Below, piece by piece: positions 63,893 through 64,000 of a stretch of 64,000 nucleotides of DNA. A program made the position numbers and the translations under genes. A model generated the notes under the pieces. It worked only from the letters and a program-made list of their open reading frames with translations, was not told the DNA's origin and made no database searches. This stretch comes from Paucimonas sp. (GTDB lineage Bacteria; Pseudomonadota; Gammaproteobacteria; Pseudomonadales; Pseudomonadaceae), in contig JAIRVG010000093.1 of the NCBI GenBank assembly GCA_031253995.1, positions 108,161 to 172,160 on the forward strand. The letters run 5' to 3'. Each line of letters opens with the position of its first letter. Position 1 is the stretch's first letter.

Positions 63893-64000
63893 ATGCTAAC
63901 CCAGGAAGAGGATCAGCAGCTTGTCGAGCGCGTGCAGCGCGGCGACAGGCGAGCGTTCGATCTGTTGGTGCTGAAGTATCAGCACAAGATTCTCGGGTTG
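63893..64000 (+). CDS. algU: RNA polymerase sigma factor AlgU/RpoE, 3' partial
   Basis: First 36 codons of the envelope-stress sigma factor AlgU (RpoE/sigma-22), cut by the window end. MLTQEEDQQLVERVQRGDRRAFDLLVLKYQHKILGL (shown here only to identify it by its parts EEDQQLVERVQRGD and FDLLVLKYQHKI) is the conserved N-terminus and start of region 2. A GAGGAG ribosome-binding site precedes the ATG. The autoregulatory promoter is 60 bp upstream. mucA and mucB would be expected just beyond the window. Confidence 0.93.
   Translation, partial: MLTQEEDQQLVERVQRGDRRAFDLLVLKYQHKILGL

Overview
This window looks like chromosomal DNA of a fluorescent or putida-group Pseudomonas. It is GC-rich and encodes a PhaG-type hydroxyacyl transacylase, an AlgU-type sigma factor with its own -35/-10 motif, an OprD-family porin with a tripartite tricarboxylate transporter, and a polyamine permease next to a chemoreceptor. 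Several intergenic gaps hold the inverted REP doublets (core GTGGGAGCTGGCTTGCC) common in these species. From memory, the gene order kgtP-dctD-dctB-bglX ... phaG ... ung ... tct resembles the PP_1400-PP_1421 region of P. putida KT2440; this could not be checked here.

Layout. 1-9.9 kb: metabolic and regulatory genes (EamA and DHA2 transporters, two LysR regulators, a metallo-beta-lactamase-fold protein, an NAD(P)-binding oxidoreductase, a 2-ketoarginine decarboxylase (aruI) convergent with an AraC regulator, a small monooxygenase and a flavin reductase). 10.0-11.8 kb: accessory patch with a secreted tandem-repeat protein and an overlapping nucleotidyltransferase-like/unknown gene pair. 11.8-18.9 kb: 2-oxoglutarate uptake (kgtP) with a sigma-54 promoter and a paired upstream site, the DctD/DctB-type two-component system, and periplasmic beta-glucosidase. 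19.0-23.7 kb: lemA/TPM-domain operon, a methyltransferase and two poorly known genes. 24.0-28.6 kb: ECF sigma / anti-sigma / TonB receptor iron (probably heme) uptake locus with two Fur-box-like sites. 28.6-37.3 kb: DUF4917 gene, glpQ, SulP and CDF transporters, a chemoreceptor and the putrescine importer puuP, which has a small upstream ORF. 37.8 kb: tRNA-Gly(CCC). 38.0-44.4 kb: phaG, rsuA, a hairpin MITE, a diguanylate cyclase, an acyl-CoA hydrolase-type gene and ung.

44.4-51.2 kb is the most unusual part: two large paralogous beta-rich multi-domain proteins without signal peptides, each preceded by the same 18-bp palindromic element, followed by a classical autotransporter with its own 20-bp palindrome. 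51.3-59.1 kb: the citrate/tricarboxylate module (opdH, tctC, tctB, tctA, abrB) divergent from tctD/tctE. 59.2-63.4 kb: HDOD protein, ygfZ, sdhE, ygfX, nadB. The window ends in the first codons of algU. Between nadB and algU lies a possible small-ORF or small-RNA unit.

No rRNA, CRISPR array, complete insertion sequence or prophage is visible. The best candidates for undescribed biology are the paralogous island with its shared operator and a hairpin over the first gene's ribosome-binding site, the upstream ORF overlapping puuP, the nucleotidyltransferase gene pair, and the MITE that supplies the end of a neighbouring gene.
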